Source of the DNA: Incurvaria masculella
Taxonomy: Eukaryota; Arthropoda; Insecta; Lepidoptera; Incurvariidae
Length of the DNA: 64,000 bases
Assembly (NCBI GenBank): GCA_946894095.1
Contig: OX335655.1
Coordinates: 8,866,001 to 8,930,000 of the forward strand
Direction: 5' to 3'
Shown: positions 12,751-26,300 of the stretch, piece by piece
Layout of the letters: each line of letters begins with the position of its first letter
Position numbering within the stretch: the stretch's first letter is position 1
The notes under the pieces: generated by a model
Databases searched by the model: none
What the model saw: only the letters and a program-made list of their open reading frames with translations
Told to the model about the DNA's origin: nothing
Made by a program: the position numbers and the translations under genes

Positions 12751-15700
12751 TATAAAAAAAATCAGTAGTAAGCAAATTTGTAACCAAACTGACTCGCCGG
12801 CACTTCCCTTTTAGTATGTATAGAAGTGTCTACGTCGCCCCCGTACAAACCAGTTTCGATCGCTACTCCATTCCTTCCATAGTTGGTGCTCGTAGCAGTG
12901 CTACGCTAAGCGCAGTCTTATTTAATTCTCAGTTTTCTACCTTTCCGGGGGCGCGAGCGGCGCGGCGGCTCGGTGAAATAATGTATTTTAGTACAGTCAG
13001 GTAGGTCAGGCTGGTCTCTCTGCTACGCAATAGTAAAATAAGCAAAAAAAATCATTTGTAGCAGCAGTGCTACGAATTCTCACTCTCGCTCTCAGCATGG
13101 TGTACATATACTACAAGACTATGCAGTGCTACGCAAAGCATAGTCTTGTCTGAAGTAGCGACGGGTCATTCCGAATGCAAACTTCCTCACCTCCATGGTT
13201 GCACCCCATTCCGAAAACTCGGTTCCTCTCCTTTAGTTACTCCTAACACTCCTTGACCCTCCTCATAAGCCTTACTGACACACATTCCTATTCCTTCAAG
13301 ACGTAAACCCATTCCGTCTTATTATAGTCATTCCAGGCGACTGAATAGTCATCCCGCAGTGCACACCGTATAATAGTCATTCCAGAGGAGAGCCTTACTC
13401 CAAATCGTCCACACAACCTTTATGTATCGTTTGCTCATTCGAATTGTTTTATGAAAACTCGGACCCAATTTAAGACTTTTGCGCTTTCTCCAGCTATTCC
13501 GGTATAGCCATTCCGCAGTGAAATTATAGCCACTCCGGGATGGGAATTATAGCCATTACGGACTGAAATGATTGCTACTCAGGGGTGGAAATATAACCAT
13601 TCCGGAGTGGAAATTTTAACCATTCCAGATTTTTGTTAGTTCTCGACGGGTTCTCGAAGTAACATTGTATCTTCATTCCGGAGGTCATTCCGGACATGTG
13701 GTCCCTTTTTGGAGCCGTAATGACCTTTGCCTAGTTTGAAGCGTTCACTCTTAATTAAAAAAAATGCATATCGTTAGTTAATGGTGCTTACGCTTAACAC
13801 AGACAATCTCTTTACATGCAATACTCAACGATACACTTAAATAAGCGTTAAAATCGCTTTGGGTTTGTTTGCAACATTACTTAACAACAAGTTCGTAGCA
13901 ATCGTAAACAAGACAACTATACATTTTATGCCTCACAGAATACAACCTTAGTTTTTCAGCTATAAATGGATAAATTAATTAATTCTAATAAATTAATTAT
14001 ATAGACATAATGCGGCAGTTAAAGCTGTCAAGAAGAATTTTTCATACGACAAAATACATGTTTTTTTCATTAATTTCAAACATTTCTAATTAAATAAATT
14101 AAAGCGAATAGTGATAATTTCGAAGCCAAAAATCAAAGATTAATTTCCGTCTCATTCACTCAAAAATTCGAATGAAAATAGCGTATGGTGATGAAAATAG
14201 TGCATTGTCAAAGCTTTTGACGCCTACTGACGACAAGGTAGTGCAAATTGCATTAGATACTATTGGAGTTGGGAACAAGCGAAACTTGCGGCAGGTGGCA
14301 GGTCGTTAGGTCGGAGCTAACTTTTAAATACATGACGGTCGCACGAAAATTGTTTTCCTCAATTTATGTGGTGAAGTCGCTCGATGTACGTACAATTTGT
14401 CAGACACCTGATTTATTGTAAAAAAACATTGTTACGAATGGTTTAACCACGGTACGATACATCATTTTATTTGAATTCGTTAAAATGTTGATAAACATGA
14501 AAATATGGGAGAAATCCGAAATTAACATATTAGCTCCTACACTTAAATCATTAACGATTTATAAATTTAAATATTGTGTATTTAATTTCAATAAATAGCG
14601 GACAAAATATCTTTCAAAAAGACAAAATTTGCATATTTTGATAAACACAGCAATGAGATCATTTACAATTATAATATAAGTAACATATTTCATTTTATAT
14701 AGCTTAGAAAATCTTGAAAAAAAAAGCTCAAATCATCATATTTGGATTAGCCTGTCCACTTAAATCAATAACAATTTATAAAAAACATATTTTCAAAAAG
14801 GTTTAAATTTCCGTGGAATAAACGTCACACTTAAATGTTTAATGTTTTTCCAAACATATTTTTGTTTATATAAACTAAAATTTACTTAAATAATTCTAAA
14901 TAACTCTCACATTGTTTAGGAAACTAGGACAAAATCAAATGTACTGAACCAAAAAACACTTTAAAAAAAATACGTCCTAAAAGTAAGGAACGTGCCGCGT
15001 GCAAGGAACAATGTCAAGCACGTAAAATGTTAGGACAAACGACGCGCGTGTGTCCAAAATGGCAGTTTCTGGCAACACTAACGGGCCTGTTTTTCTGGGC
15101 GGCATCGCATCGTGAAGGGTGACTACGATCGCGCCTCCCGGCCCTTAACGTCCGCTACCTTCGTCCCGGCGCCTAACGACGCCATTTTGACGCCATTCCG
15201 AGCGCCCGGCTTGCGAACTCCAGGAGCTTTATTAGTTGGTGCTTTGCTAAATGCTTCGATCATATACAGTGTTGTTAGAAGCCACGCATAAATCAACACT
15301 GTGACCACGACAGTGACTGTTAGAGTAAACACTTTTTTGATCATTTTAAGTATTTTATGGATATCACCGTTCTGATTGGAAGATATTATAGATTATAGAA
15401 TGACGTTATAATAGCTTAAAGTGATTCATTTTCGAACGTAATGCGGAACTATAAAAAGCTTTGTGTATTGCTATGAAAGTTCTATGGGTGAACTAGGAGT
15501 ATCCAATATGCGACTTGGTAAAAGGCAAAATTAATTCTCTGATATTGGCACTAGCGCGGCTGTTATTATTTAACAACTCTAGCATTACTCGATAGTGGCA
15601 GGCTAATGACTGCTCGCGTGTGCTCTATTAGGTTCAAGAATTAATTTAAATTCGAGTCAATACCATCAGTCATGTACAATTTTAGGTAAAACAAAATTAT

Positions 15701-17044
15701 TTCGAATGCTTTTGACTATAAACATATATTTAGATTGCTAGCTGTTAGATCTGGAATCACTAGGTTATTTAGCAAGTAAAACAGAACACGTCTAATGTTT
15801 AACTTTTTTAATTACGAACTGTTGTGACGGCACGTTATAATTGCTTTTTAAAAAACAGTTTTTCGACATTCACTTCACGACATTTACAAGTATTGATTTG
15901 TTTCTGACACCACTAAGATTGTTAGGTTAAACTAAGAAAACACTTTATAATAACTTTGACGTATAGATAATACACGAATTTCGCATACACGGCTCTTGGT
16001 GCACATAGACATGCACATACACATATTTAGGTCTGACTTAAATAACTTACCTTATCATTTTAATTTTAAGTTTACTCATATTTCTGTCACTCGTTTTGTC
16101 AGACTTTTTTTCCCGCCTCAGTGCACCTATTCTACATCATGTTAGAGAATACTTTATGGCAATTATTTCTACTGTTTCGTAACCATTATTTACAATATAA
16201 TAATAAACGATTTGTGTGAATGGCATCTCCGTTTTCAATAGCTTTTTCTTGGCTGTTTAACCTAATAAGTATAATCTGGTTAAGTATAAGAGGTCGGTTT
16301 AAATGCGAAAGACGCAGCGTAAGACAATTTTTCTTCGACATAAAGACACCACGGCTAATTGAGTGTCGACGAATTTAATACTTAATTTTTTTTATAATTT
16401 ATTTAAATTACAAGTTAGCGTTTCTTGTCACAATGGTGTCTTGTTTCGTAATTTACAGCAATGTAACAAGTCATATAAATCAAATATAAAAATTCTTCTC
16501 TCGAATGTTTATTTATAGGATATCTAGAAGGAATACTTGAAATCAATTGAGTTAAAAATCAAATATTTCAACGCTACATCGTTGTGCTTTAAACACAGGC
16601 TTTGAATGTAAATAAATTGCATGATACTCTTATGTTATGCATGCTTTTAAGAGTTCCATCTAGCTGCCATGTTTAGACCCTATAGACTAATGCATATTAT
16701 GGTCTTACCTATAAATAGACGAAATCCTAAGTTACTGAAATATCAATCATTTTAGATTTAGCAACCTAACCGACAAGTTATCCCCATGAATTTTAATGTC
16801 ATCTTCCACAAAATTTTTAAGGGAGTACATGCACATGCATGTATTTCTTAAATAGAGATTTACAGGATGGTTATCCATTCAAAAGCTAGTTATCGTAGCA
16901 CTGGCAGATACACATATCCGTGTTTGGTATTAGGATATGCATTGGAAGAATGGTTAGCAGAATAAATAGCTCTTGTTTAATTATAAAACCAGTCATACTC
17001 CGTGCGAATTCGATAAAGGAAAGCGTTCTCTTCTCCCTGCGCAG
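12751..17044 (+). other. Non-coding region before the first visible channel exon
   Basis: 12880-13150 has several gtagcagtgctacg blocks and a hairpin (caagactatgc ... gcatagtcttg, 13110-13147). 13330-13640 is a diverged minisatellite. 13740-17000 is AT-rich with nothing recognised apart from a GC-rich patch at 15000-15215. Confidence 0.6.
13330..13640 (+). repeat. Diverged minisatellite (CATTCCGGAGTGGAAATTATAGC type)
   Basis: Roughly 28-30 bp units with tatagccattcc / ggagtggaaat blocks, clearest at 13500-13630 and more diverged from 13330. Confidence 0.75.
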
Positions 17045-17336
17045 CATCTCCTTCTACTACGAATTCTCCAAGGAGCAAGACTACATCTGCACGACGGCCG
17101 AGGACAACGGCATGCACTTCTGCGCCGACTTTCCGCCGTACCGCTACGGACCGCTTGTGTGCAACGAGACGGCGCGCCCGGACCGCTCGCTGCCGCTCAG
17201 CCCCAACGAGCCTACGAACACGTCCTGCGTCAACTGGAACATGTACTACACGAACTGCACCAAGCGGGGCTCCAACCCCTTCCAGGGGACAATCTCCTTT
17301 GACAACATCGGCCTTGCGTGGGTCGCTATTTTTCTG
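17045..17336 (+). CDS. Ca-alpha1T: Ca-alpha1T exon 1 of window: domain I S5-P extracellular turret
   Basis: Encodes the extracellular turret between S5 and the pore helix of domain I. Visible motifs are [22 protein letters not shown]-type [24 protein letters not shown] and [13 protein letters not shown], which match Cav3 domain I, including paired cysteines and N-glycosylation sequons. The acceptor is a strong pyrimidine tract ending gcgcag. The donor is CTG/gtgaga. The exon opens with the third base of a codon and ends in phase 0. The last codon is Leu where vertebrate Cav3 has Gln. A broken second copy of this exon lies 47 bp downstream. Confidence 0.95.
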
Positions 17337-20300
17337 GTGAGACTCTTTTAGTCCCGTATTAGCTGAGAGAAACGTATCTTTGTCAACGGCATGCACTTCT
17401 GCGCCGACATCCCACCGTACCGCTACGGACCGCTTGTGTGCAACGAGACAGCGCGCCCGGACCGCTCTCTGCCGCTCAGCCCCAACGAGCCCATGAAAAC
17501 GTCGTACGTCAACTGGAACTGTACTACATGAACTTCAACCCCTTCCAAGGGACCTCCTTCGACAACATAAGCCTCGCGTGGGTCGCTGTATTTGAGATGA
17601 GGATTGTTCAGAGTCGAATTGGTAGAGATTAAGTTTTATTTATTTATTATTTATTTATTTATGATTGGCAAAAACGGAACCTTTATGATTTTATCATGGC
17701 CATCGGTCCATTCGACCTCCCGCCTGCCGTTCGTCCATCTGTCCTTACGTCATAACCATTTTGCTCAGAGACTATCGAACCAATATAGATGACATTTAAA
17801 ATAAGGTGTTTTCTATGGCAGCGTAGTAAGACTATAGGCACTGTATAGATCAAATTTTAAAAAAAGTCTTTTTTCTATGACAGCGTAGTGAGATTACCAA
17901 AAAAGATAAAAATCAGGAATGACACGGTATCCAGTATACATAAGCGCCACAAATATATGGAGGTATCGAAGTAATTTTTTTGTTTGAGCCAATAGTTGCT
18001 GAAACAATTTGTCCTCTAGCTTATGAGCTGGACAATTCTGAAAAAATTAGAGTAGTAGGACACAAAAGCACTCTCAATCTTAATTGATGTGAATAAAACA
18101 GTGATATATAAAGGGTATTTCTATATTATATTTAAATTTATAAAGATATTCCGTCTTTTTTTTTGTTTTTTATGTAATTGATGCCCGGTTTTACCACACA
18201 ATTGGGCATTCTGGGGGGCTTTATTACCCAGAGGCGACGCGACGCACAGGCGTATCACGACAGCGAGCGGCTGTCTGGCGACAAAGTGGTGTACCCGCGA
18301 CGCATACAACACCACTTTAGGTTGCTCCATTTTTGGAAGGGCCTGTCCTGACGTAGTAATATTTATGTCAATGGAATAAGATAAGCTCATGCGTTTAATA
18401 ATGTTGCAGGTTATCTCGCTGGAGGGCTGGACTGATATTATGTATTACGTACAAGATGCCCATAGTTTTTGGGACTGGATATACTTCGTTCTTTTGATTG
18501 TTGTAAGTTTCCACATTTTATGCTACTTTATTTTCATATAAATAGTAAAATGTATAACTGTGTCCGTCGGGTTATTACGAAACTAAGTAGTTAAATTGCG
18601 TGAGACTCTTGCGCGGTAGAAGTGAAACATCTTAGGTTCTAGCACTTGTTGACGTACACACTGCGCATGCGTATAGAGCGAAGAATTACGATGAAGCGTT
18701 TTGGAATTGGACGGTACGATTTGGGGGATCTGGAGGCCAATTCTTGCGCTAATTTGTTTACATACGGAGTAAACACTCCTGAATCCTGGCATGGCACCTA
18801 TTTTCCGTTAGGTGTCTTAGGCTCATATAATGACAGCAGGTGTGGTGTTAGCCACCCATGTCCAGTCACACAAATAAATGAATTCCTCTCCTGAGAACAC
18901 TCCCGATTCATCAACTCGGATTCCCGAAATTGGCCTACTGAATTTGGAGAAGCGTTTCAATTTTTCGTCTGATTCAGCCAAATTTTCCCTACCACGCCTA
19001 AAGAAGTTTCATTTCAAAATCGTCCCGCTGTTATATCGTGCGGTCGTTCCGGTCCGTGTCCACAGATCGGCTCGTTCTTCATGATCAACCTGTGCCTGGT
19101 CGTGATAGCGACGCAGTTCGCGGAGACGAAGAAGCGCGAAATGGAGCGCATGCGCGTGGAGCGGGCGCGCTTCACCTCATCGTCGACGCTGGCGTCGTCC
19201 ACCAACAACAGCGAGCCCGCTACCTGCTACGCGGAGATCGTCAAGTACGTCGCGCACCTGTGGCGGCGCGCCAAGCGGCGGCTCGCCAAGAAGATCAGGT
19301 AACCTCGCATTCTGTCTTTGGCTTGCAAACTTTGATGCCTAATTTATATTAGGTGCCTAATTTATGCCTAATTTATGCCTAAATAAACTTTGATGCCTAA
19401 TTTATATTAGGTGCCTAATTTATGCCTAATTTATGCCTAAATAAACTTTGATGCCTAATTTATATTAGGTGCCTAATTTAATGCCTAATTTATATAAGCG
19501 ACGCAGTTCGTGGAGACAAAGAAACGTGAGGGGAATTTCTAGAATAGGCCTGCAGGTGCAGTTTTGCCACCCGCGACGCTCTTTTGTAAATCGGCTGATT
19601 TATCAAAAAGGCAATGAAGTGGGTGTTGGCAGGGTGTACCGGTACCAGCGCGCGCAGTGCCGCTGGCGCGCGAGCCGGGAGACGCTGCAGCTGCCTGCCG
19701 CCCCGCGCCCCCGCCACCACCACCCCTGCTGCCCGCGCAACACCCACCAGGTACCACCGTTAGCATGCACTGCTCGTGATTAACAATGTAATCTATGCAA
19801 TGTTCGGATATTTTAATTACAATGTGTTAAGAGGGAACTAAACGACGAACGTTTCATACAAAATATTGGTGCACGTGAAGAATTTATTATTTTTTATAAA
19901 AACAAAAGTAAAAACCAAAAATTACCTTATCCCAAAAATATTGGACGACGGAAAATATTTCATTTCTAATTTTGAAAAGTGTAAAAAATCATTTTAAAAC
20001 AAGTTTTTTTTATAATTATAATTAACTTTTGGTACATTTTAAAAGAAATATTTCGAGCTCAATTTTAATAATATTTGTTATGCTAAATCATGCATGAATA
20101 TTTGTTTTAATATAACATGAAAAATATTCAAATCATGCTAATCAGCTAAAGTCATACAAGAAACTTTCTAAATTGAGGCACAACCCTCAAATTATTTCAA
20201 ACTCCAAAAATCAGTTGTGCTAATCATTCTTGATAAATATAAATTAATTGATCTGGCAGGAAAATGCTCTCCGCAAACTTCAATTATTTGAACGTCTAAA

Positions 20301-23300
20301 ATTTGCCAAATGAACCGTCACATCCCATTAAGACTCATTTACTCTCATTAAAATTGTTTTGATTTATCATCACAGATTGATAACAGTTTGCGGACAGTAA
20401 CAGTAAACTGAATCCCGGGACAAAAGTTGTCCCAAGTTGATTGATCAATCTACTCTCTGGACGAACAATTTGGTATTACTTACACTTCGTTTTAACGAAC
20501 TCTTGATATTTGAAAAAACTTATTCGCATCCTGAAAGATGTTACTCGTAATTGCATTATGTAGTGTTAAAAAATAACCAATTTTTTCAACGAGAAATGGT
20601 TCCGAAGATTCGAAACGTTTTGAGATTTATACTTTTCTTATCGCACCACACAGCTCATTTGAAACGTCGAATATATCTGCAAACAACGATACATTTCTTG
20701 AAATGTATGTTGAAAATAATGTCAAGCCTCGCATCTTCATTTATTCGGAATAAAATGTATGCATACGGATTTGTTTCCCTCCACATTCTCTCCCCGAAGA
20801 CCGGGAGGCGATGACAGCCTACTTACATACAATAAGCGAGCTTCTTATATTAAATTCCTTTTCGAATGTTTCCCCACTTTAAATTCGCCTGCCTGTCGAG
20901 CGCTGCGTGCATAATGTGAACATTTTGTAAAAATAAGAAAAAATGCTCGTTTTTATTTCTCGGTTATTTTTTATTTTATTTTTTATATATCAATATGAGT
21001 TTTAGCGACATCTTCATTTGAAGCATTGTAATCAGATTTTGAAAATAATCTGAAAAAGTATTGGTCGTGACATTCGTCGGAAGCAGGATACGAACCTGCG
21101 ACCTTTGGATTACATGTCCACTGCTCTAACCATTTAAAAATACCTAAAAAAGATTATTTTCAATATCTGATTACAATTCTTCAAATGGAGATGTTGCTGA
21201 AACTCAAATTAATGAGATAACGGTAATGTCAACAATATATAAAATTATCAAGATTTAGTTAAATTAAATGGCGCTTGCATAATTAAGGGCAGTATGTCTC
21301 AGTAAGAAATACATAGATGTTTGGAAATTAAAATAAAATTCTCGAACAAGTTAAGAGCCCACATGAATTTAACAGTCCTGGTCCTTAAATAAATGTTAAC
21401 ACATTAATTTATAGCAAATATTCAATCAGGAGAAGCAAGATTCCCACACCAACAAATCGAAATAAATAGCTTAAATAAATAGATATCCGTAAATCAAAGG
21501 AAATTCTCAAGAAAGCCGTAAGAGTTACTCATTCGATTGTCTCCCGAGGCGCAGCAGAGCGGTGAAAATCTATTTGCTCGTGTGCTCATTTTGTTTGACT
21601 GAGTATCAGGAGGTTGTGGAAGGTGGATTCGGCCTGGAACCGAAAGAGGCAGACGAAGTAAATTAGATTGCCTTTACGAGCCAAATTTACATCAAGCAAT
21701 TTGTGAGCGTAAGTAATAGGTCCTGTAAGTGCGCCGCCGCCTCCGCCGCCCGCGCCGGCGGCTACCAATTTGGTAATGTGATGTTTGACTAAAGCAGCGT
21801 TTAATTGAGTAGAGGAGCGTTGAGTTAGAGGCTACCCGAGCACACACTGTTTCCCGCTAATCGAAGGGAAATAAGGCTCGAATACATTTCTCCAAACATG
21901 TTTTTACTCTTACATTGCTGGGAAGCAGCAGTTTCTTCATAAAATAAAACTGAAATTATATACACTGCTGCATTAAGGAAAAATAATCTATTGAAAAACT
22001 ATTTAGTATTAATAGCCGTATTCAGAGTGGGCGGACTAACTTTAATGTACCTGATTAAACCGGTTTTTGTATGGGTAGTCCGGTGCTAATCTCGTACAAA
22101 GTTTTGACAGGTGCCGTCTGAATACGATTGTATGAAGTTATATGCCAGCCTCTGGTAATCCCTAATATTTGGTCCTGGGCAGCCTGAAACAGCATCATGC
22201 TAATGTTTATTTTGATGAAAAATATCATCGATATCTTATTTAGGTTCTGAACTTTTTCCTCTATGACAAAAATCTAATTTTCGAAACATATTCTAAAATT
22301 AAAAAAATCTTAGATTATTTTAAAATTAATACAGTTTTCGACCTATACTACTAGTAAATACTAGTTTTTTATTGAAAACCTAATTAAACCGTCTTGTGTC
22401 AACTTTATAAGTGACACCCCCATGCAAAAGTAGCCTAAAATCAAAAAAGAATCCTGATTTTAATGACAAATAAAAGTAAATAAAAAAAATGTTTTCAAAT
22501 TATATACATCAATTAAATCGCCCAAAGTAATTTGGTTACAGATTATTTCCAAGCTATGTTTGTGTAAGGAACGCTAATGGGTAATTTCAATTCTCAAACA
22601 ATATTTCGTCTTGAGACATAATACTCGTGGCATCCATATAAGCCGATTGATGTCCGCTTCTCTTTTACACAGAAGCGCTAAATGCCAAAACGTTTTCTTA
22701 CACAATAGGGAGGCATTACACAAAATTATTTAATGAATATAATAATACTCTGGCATGTCCTGACTTTGTATCGCCTCGCAGAGCAACGCGGGCAGCAAGC
22801 TAGGCGGGGGCGGATGTGGGGGCGGTGGGGACGCGTGTGGCGGAGACGATGGGGGTGGGGGAGCGGCCGGAGGCGGAGACGAGCCTCCGCTGGGTCGGCC
22901 CAGCCTGCTGCGGGTGCCCTCGCTGTCGGCTGCCGACCTGGAGGTATGTTCATTATTATTGCATGACCGCACCTATGTAACTTGTCACACATATTCCTCC
23001 GTCATGCGTCATGCTGTCATCACTGTCGCAACTCCCTCGACCATGTTAAATCTGCCCTATCGCTGCTGTTCCCGCCGTACCTGGCGTGGCGACGAACCTT
23101 CTTCCATCATGTTCAGAGAAGCTGCACACACCTCTCACGTCGCTTCTTGTGACTGTCCACACAATTCTGGACATCTGTCGCTTCTGTCGCCACTGTCTGC
23201 GGTTCGGCAACTTTTCTCGAACATCTTCAGAACATACATCTTTCACTGCTTCTCGTGTGGCATATTGTGACTATGCACAGAACTCGTCCCACCTGTCGCT

Positions 23301-26300
23301 GTTGTCACCGCCGTAGCAGGCGCGGCGACAAAGTTCGTCCGTCTTGTTCAGTGACGCCGCATACAACTCCAACTTCGTCTCCTGTGACGGTCCAAAGAGC
23401 TCGTTACACCTGTTGCTGTTGTTACCGCCATCGTAGGCTCGGCGACGTTCTTCGATCATTTTCAGTGACAGTTCATGCATACTTCTCCCGCTACTTCGCA
23501 TAATGTGACTGTCCACATGGCTCGTTACGCCTGTCGCTGTTGTCGGTGCGGCGGCACTCCCGGATCACGTCCAATGGCAGTTCTCACAAGTTCCGTTACT
23601 TAGGTGACGTGTTCCTGTCCACAGAACTCGTCCCACCTGTCGCTGCTGTCTCCGCCGTCGCTGGCGCGGCGACGTTCCTCTGTCATGTTCAGCGACACAG
23701 TACTGTTGCACGCCCCACCACCGCCGCACCCTCACACGCCGCATAACGTCTGCTCTTCGGAGAAGATGACACAGACTGGTAACACAATTCCCACAATCCT
23801 TCTTTAATAATAGTGAAAGCGTGAATAAGATGCAGGCTGAGCGCCTATAAAGGGAAATTTATCTTCACCACAAAAATAAAACAAGAGAATGACGTTATCT
23901 TGTTTTAGCTTTGTAGCGTGGTTACGCATACATTTGGTTGATTTACAGTACTGCCGCAATATAGTTTCCTTTTTGCTTAGCTGTGGCGCCTTTCTCTTTT
24001 CTTCCTAGAAAGCCCACTATCAATGAATCCGCATCACAATCCAAGTTCCAAGCTTTCTGGTTGCAGCCAACCATCTGTGCAACCACCCAATCACTTAAAA
24101 TACCATTATTGTATAACTGAGCGTCAGAGTACGTGAATAAAAATTGTAGCTAAATCGGACAAAATTTGCGAAGTCTTGCCAAGTTACGCTATGCCAAATA
24201 TATAATATCCCAACACATCTTATAAAAAAACATTTTGTGTAATTCACGTATCGCTATTTAACATATCATGTGGTTGGTTGACCGAGCGGGCTCAACTCTT
24301 ATCACCTAGTAGGGACAGGGGGACCTACATGGATTTTTACATGGATTCGGAAACATAGAACAGCTCGGATTTGTGACGAAATGCACTCATCCAATTCAGA
24401 TAGAGAAAAAAAGTGGTGCATGCACAGGGCGGGGATTTAAACTAATGGCATTCGAGGCAAGTCTTTACCCCCGCCCCCCTGAGCTACGAGCCGTAGAAAC
24501 TATTAAATGGCATTAGAGTGTTTCGATTGGCTTTTCCATCTGACAATGCAATTTTCAAACTTGAATATAGATAGTTCGGAACAAGAACGATAAAATAGGA
24601 AAAGACGAACTATTCGCTGTGATATACAGGGTATTGGGTAATTCGATACATCTCTCCTAAGGGAACAAATTTGGTCCAGTAAAATGGAGGTCTAAAATCA
24701 ATAGTTTTTGAGTTATTTTAATTTTTAAAAAAATGTTCAATGTTATTATGAACAAGTGATGATTGTAAAATAACTACTACACTCTTTTATTAGCAATTTT
24801 CTAATAACTGATAAATGAGAGACTACTTAAAAAAAAATGCATTCAAAATATCCATAATCTCAGTGATAACGGGTCATACGTGACAGCTTGTGTAAAAAAA
24901 ATAACAACATTTATTTTATTTAAATCAAAGAGAATTACAAAAAAAATATGACACGTGGCATACAAATTATGGAAATAAATTCATTTTTCCATAAGCTTCC
25001 AAAAAAAGTACAAGTGTACAAGTACCATATTTATTTATACAGTTGGGTTTGCGCTGTCAATTTTACTTTAAGAAAAAGGTCCTTATAAGTTGTAAAAAAA
25101 TCAGTTGACAATGAAATTACATTATATTTTTTTTAATGTACACATAAATACAATAAAAAAAAAATTTTTACCGCTAAGATTTTAGATGTGCATATAGGCA
25201 AGTGAATGAATTTCCAAACACCCTGTATAGACATGCAAAACAACTGGACTATGAATTCGCAACCTCTTTCCCGTGATAGAGTTTGGGTTACAGCACTAGT
25301 TTGGGAAAGAGGGAACATAACTGTTTTTCTACTGTACCTTTATAAAATAATTTTCGGTATGTCTTCATAAAACAGATAATATCGATTTTACCGACCCTTT
25401 TAGTGATAGTCAACTATGACCATTTAGTGTCCGCTGCTTTTTAACGTTCTTGTTTCGGAACACCTATTTGTGTGATGGTCAGCTGGTTCACCGCTATGCA
25501 GGCGTCCGGTTGCTCATTAAAATTTACACCCATTCCTACAATGGACTACTCGCGAACAGCCAGCCAGGTTAATATTGCCATTAAACTTTAGTGTTATAGC
25601 CTCTCCGTCTAATTCTAGAGCTAACCGTATGAAATTTTATGGCCTGGAATATCAATACAGCGCTCAGAACTCGCTCAGCTGTAAGGTTATGATAATTTCG
25701 CTAATTAAAAGCGCTAATGTTGATTTTACTGATCTTAGGAAGTTTCACACTCGGTTTTTACCAAATAAGAACAATCCATACCTTCAAAATATATTAATGA
25801 AATTCGTACATAACCACCAAAGTGTAAATCAGTTTCATAATGTAGTACCTATTCTAACGAAGCTTGAGAAAGAAAATGAAATGTTTTCAAAAGTATATAC
25901 ATTCAAGTCAGTAGGAAACAATACGCATTGTAATAATATGCACAACTATAAAATTCAAAACCAACTTCTGCCACAGAATAAGTAATAGTGCTCCGCTGCT
26001 TACTCCGGAAGGAATTACAGAGCCTAGCCACCAAGTTATTTGTTTAATCTATGTCCTCGCATGGATAGATAACATGTTGACGTGATTCGATGTTTCTGTT
26101 GTTCAGTTTCCTAACTTTGTCTTCAATCTTGCCTACAATAGGTGTGCATGTCGTCCGAAAGCATTATTTATTGTCAATGTCTCACGAACATGGTCAATTA
26201 TGTTTTATTTAAGTAACTATACAGTATGTGCAAATTAATATTGAGTACATAATACAAAATAAGGAAGACAGTAATACGAAATTGATGCTTTCGGATGAAG

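Larger units (their letters stand above)
19751..22781 (+). other. Intron 4 (3.0 kb)
   Basis: AT-rich, with no exon that I can support. Holds the tRNA-like foldback at 20997-21207 and the short MITE at 22017-22130. The stretches 19760-20990 and 21210-22010 show nothing recognisable apart from a GC-rich patch at 21725-21765. Confidence 0.6.

Noticed and set aside
15123..15344. 73-codon minus-strand frame with a hydrophobic N-terminus
   Set aside because: One TM-like stretch only, no similarity recognised, no splice or promoter context; likely chance.
16920..17044. Open frame extending exon 1 upstream to an ATG at 16920
   Set aside because: The pyrimidine tract and cag at 17044 give a clear acceptor, and the upstream peptide does not resemble Cav3.
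21078..21140. Possible tRNA gene on the minus strand
   Set aside because: Only the D-arm to T-arm region resembles a tRNA, the acceptor stem is missing, and it lies inside a foldback repeat.
22726..22992. Overlapping Pro/His/Arg-rich frames on the minus strand
   Set aside because: Shadows of the Gly-rich exon 5 in other frames.
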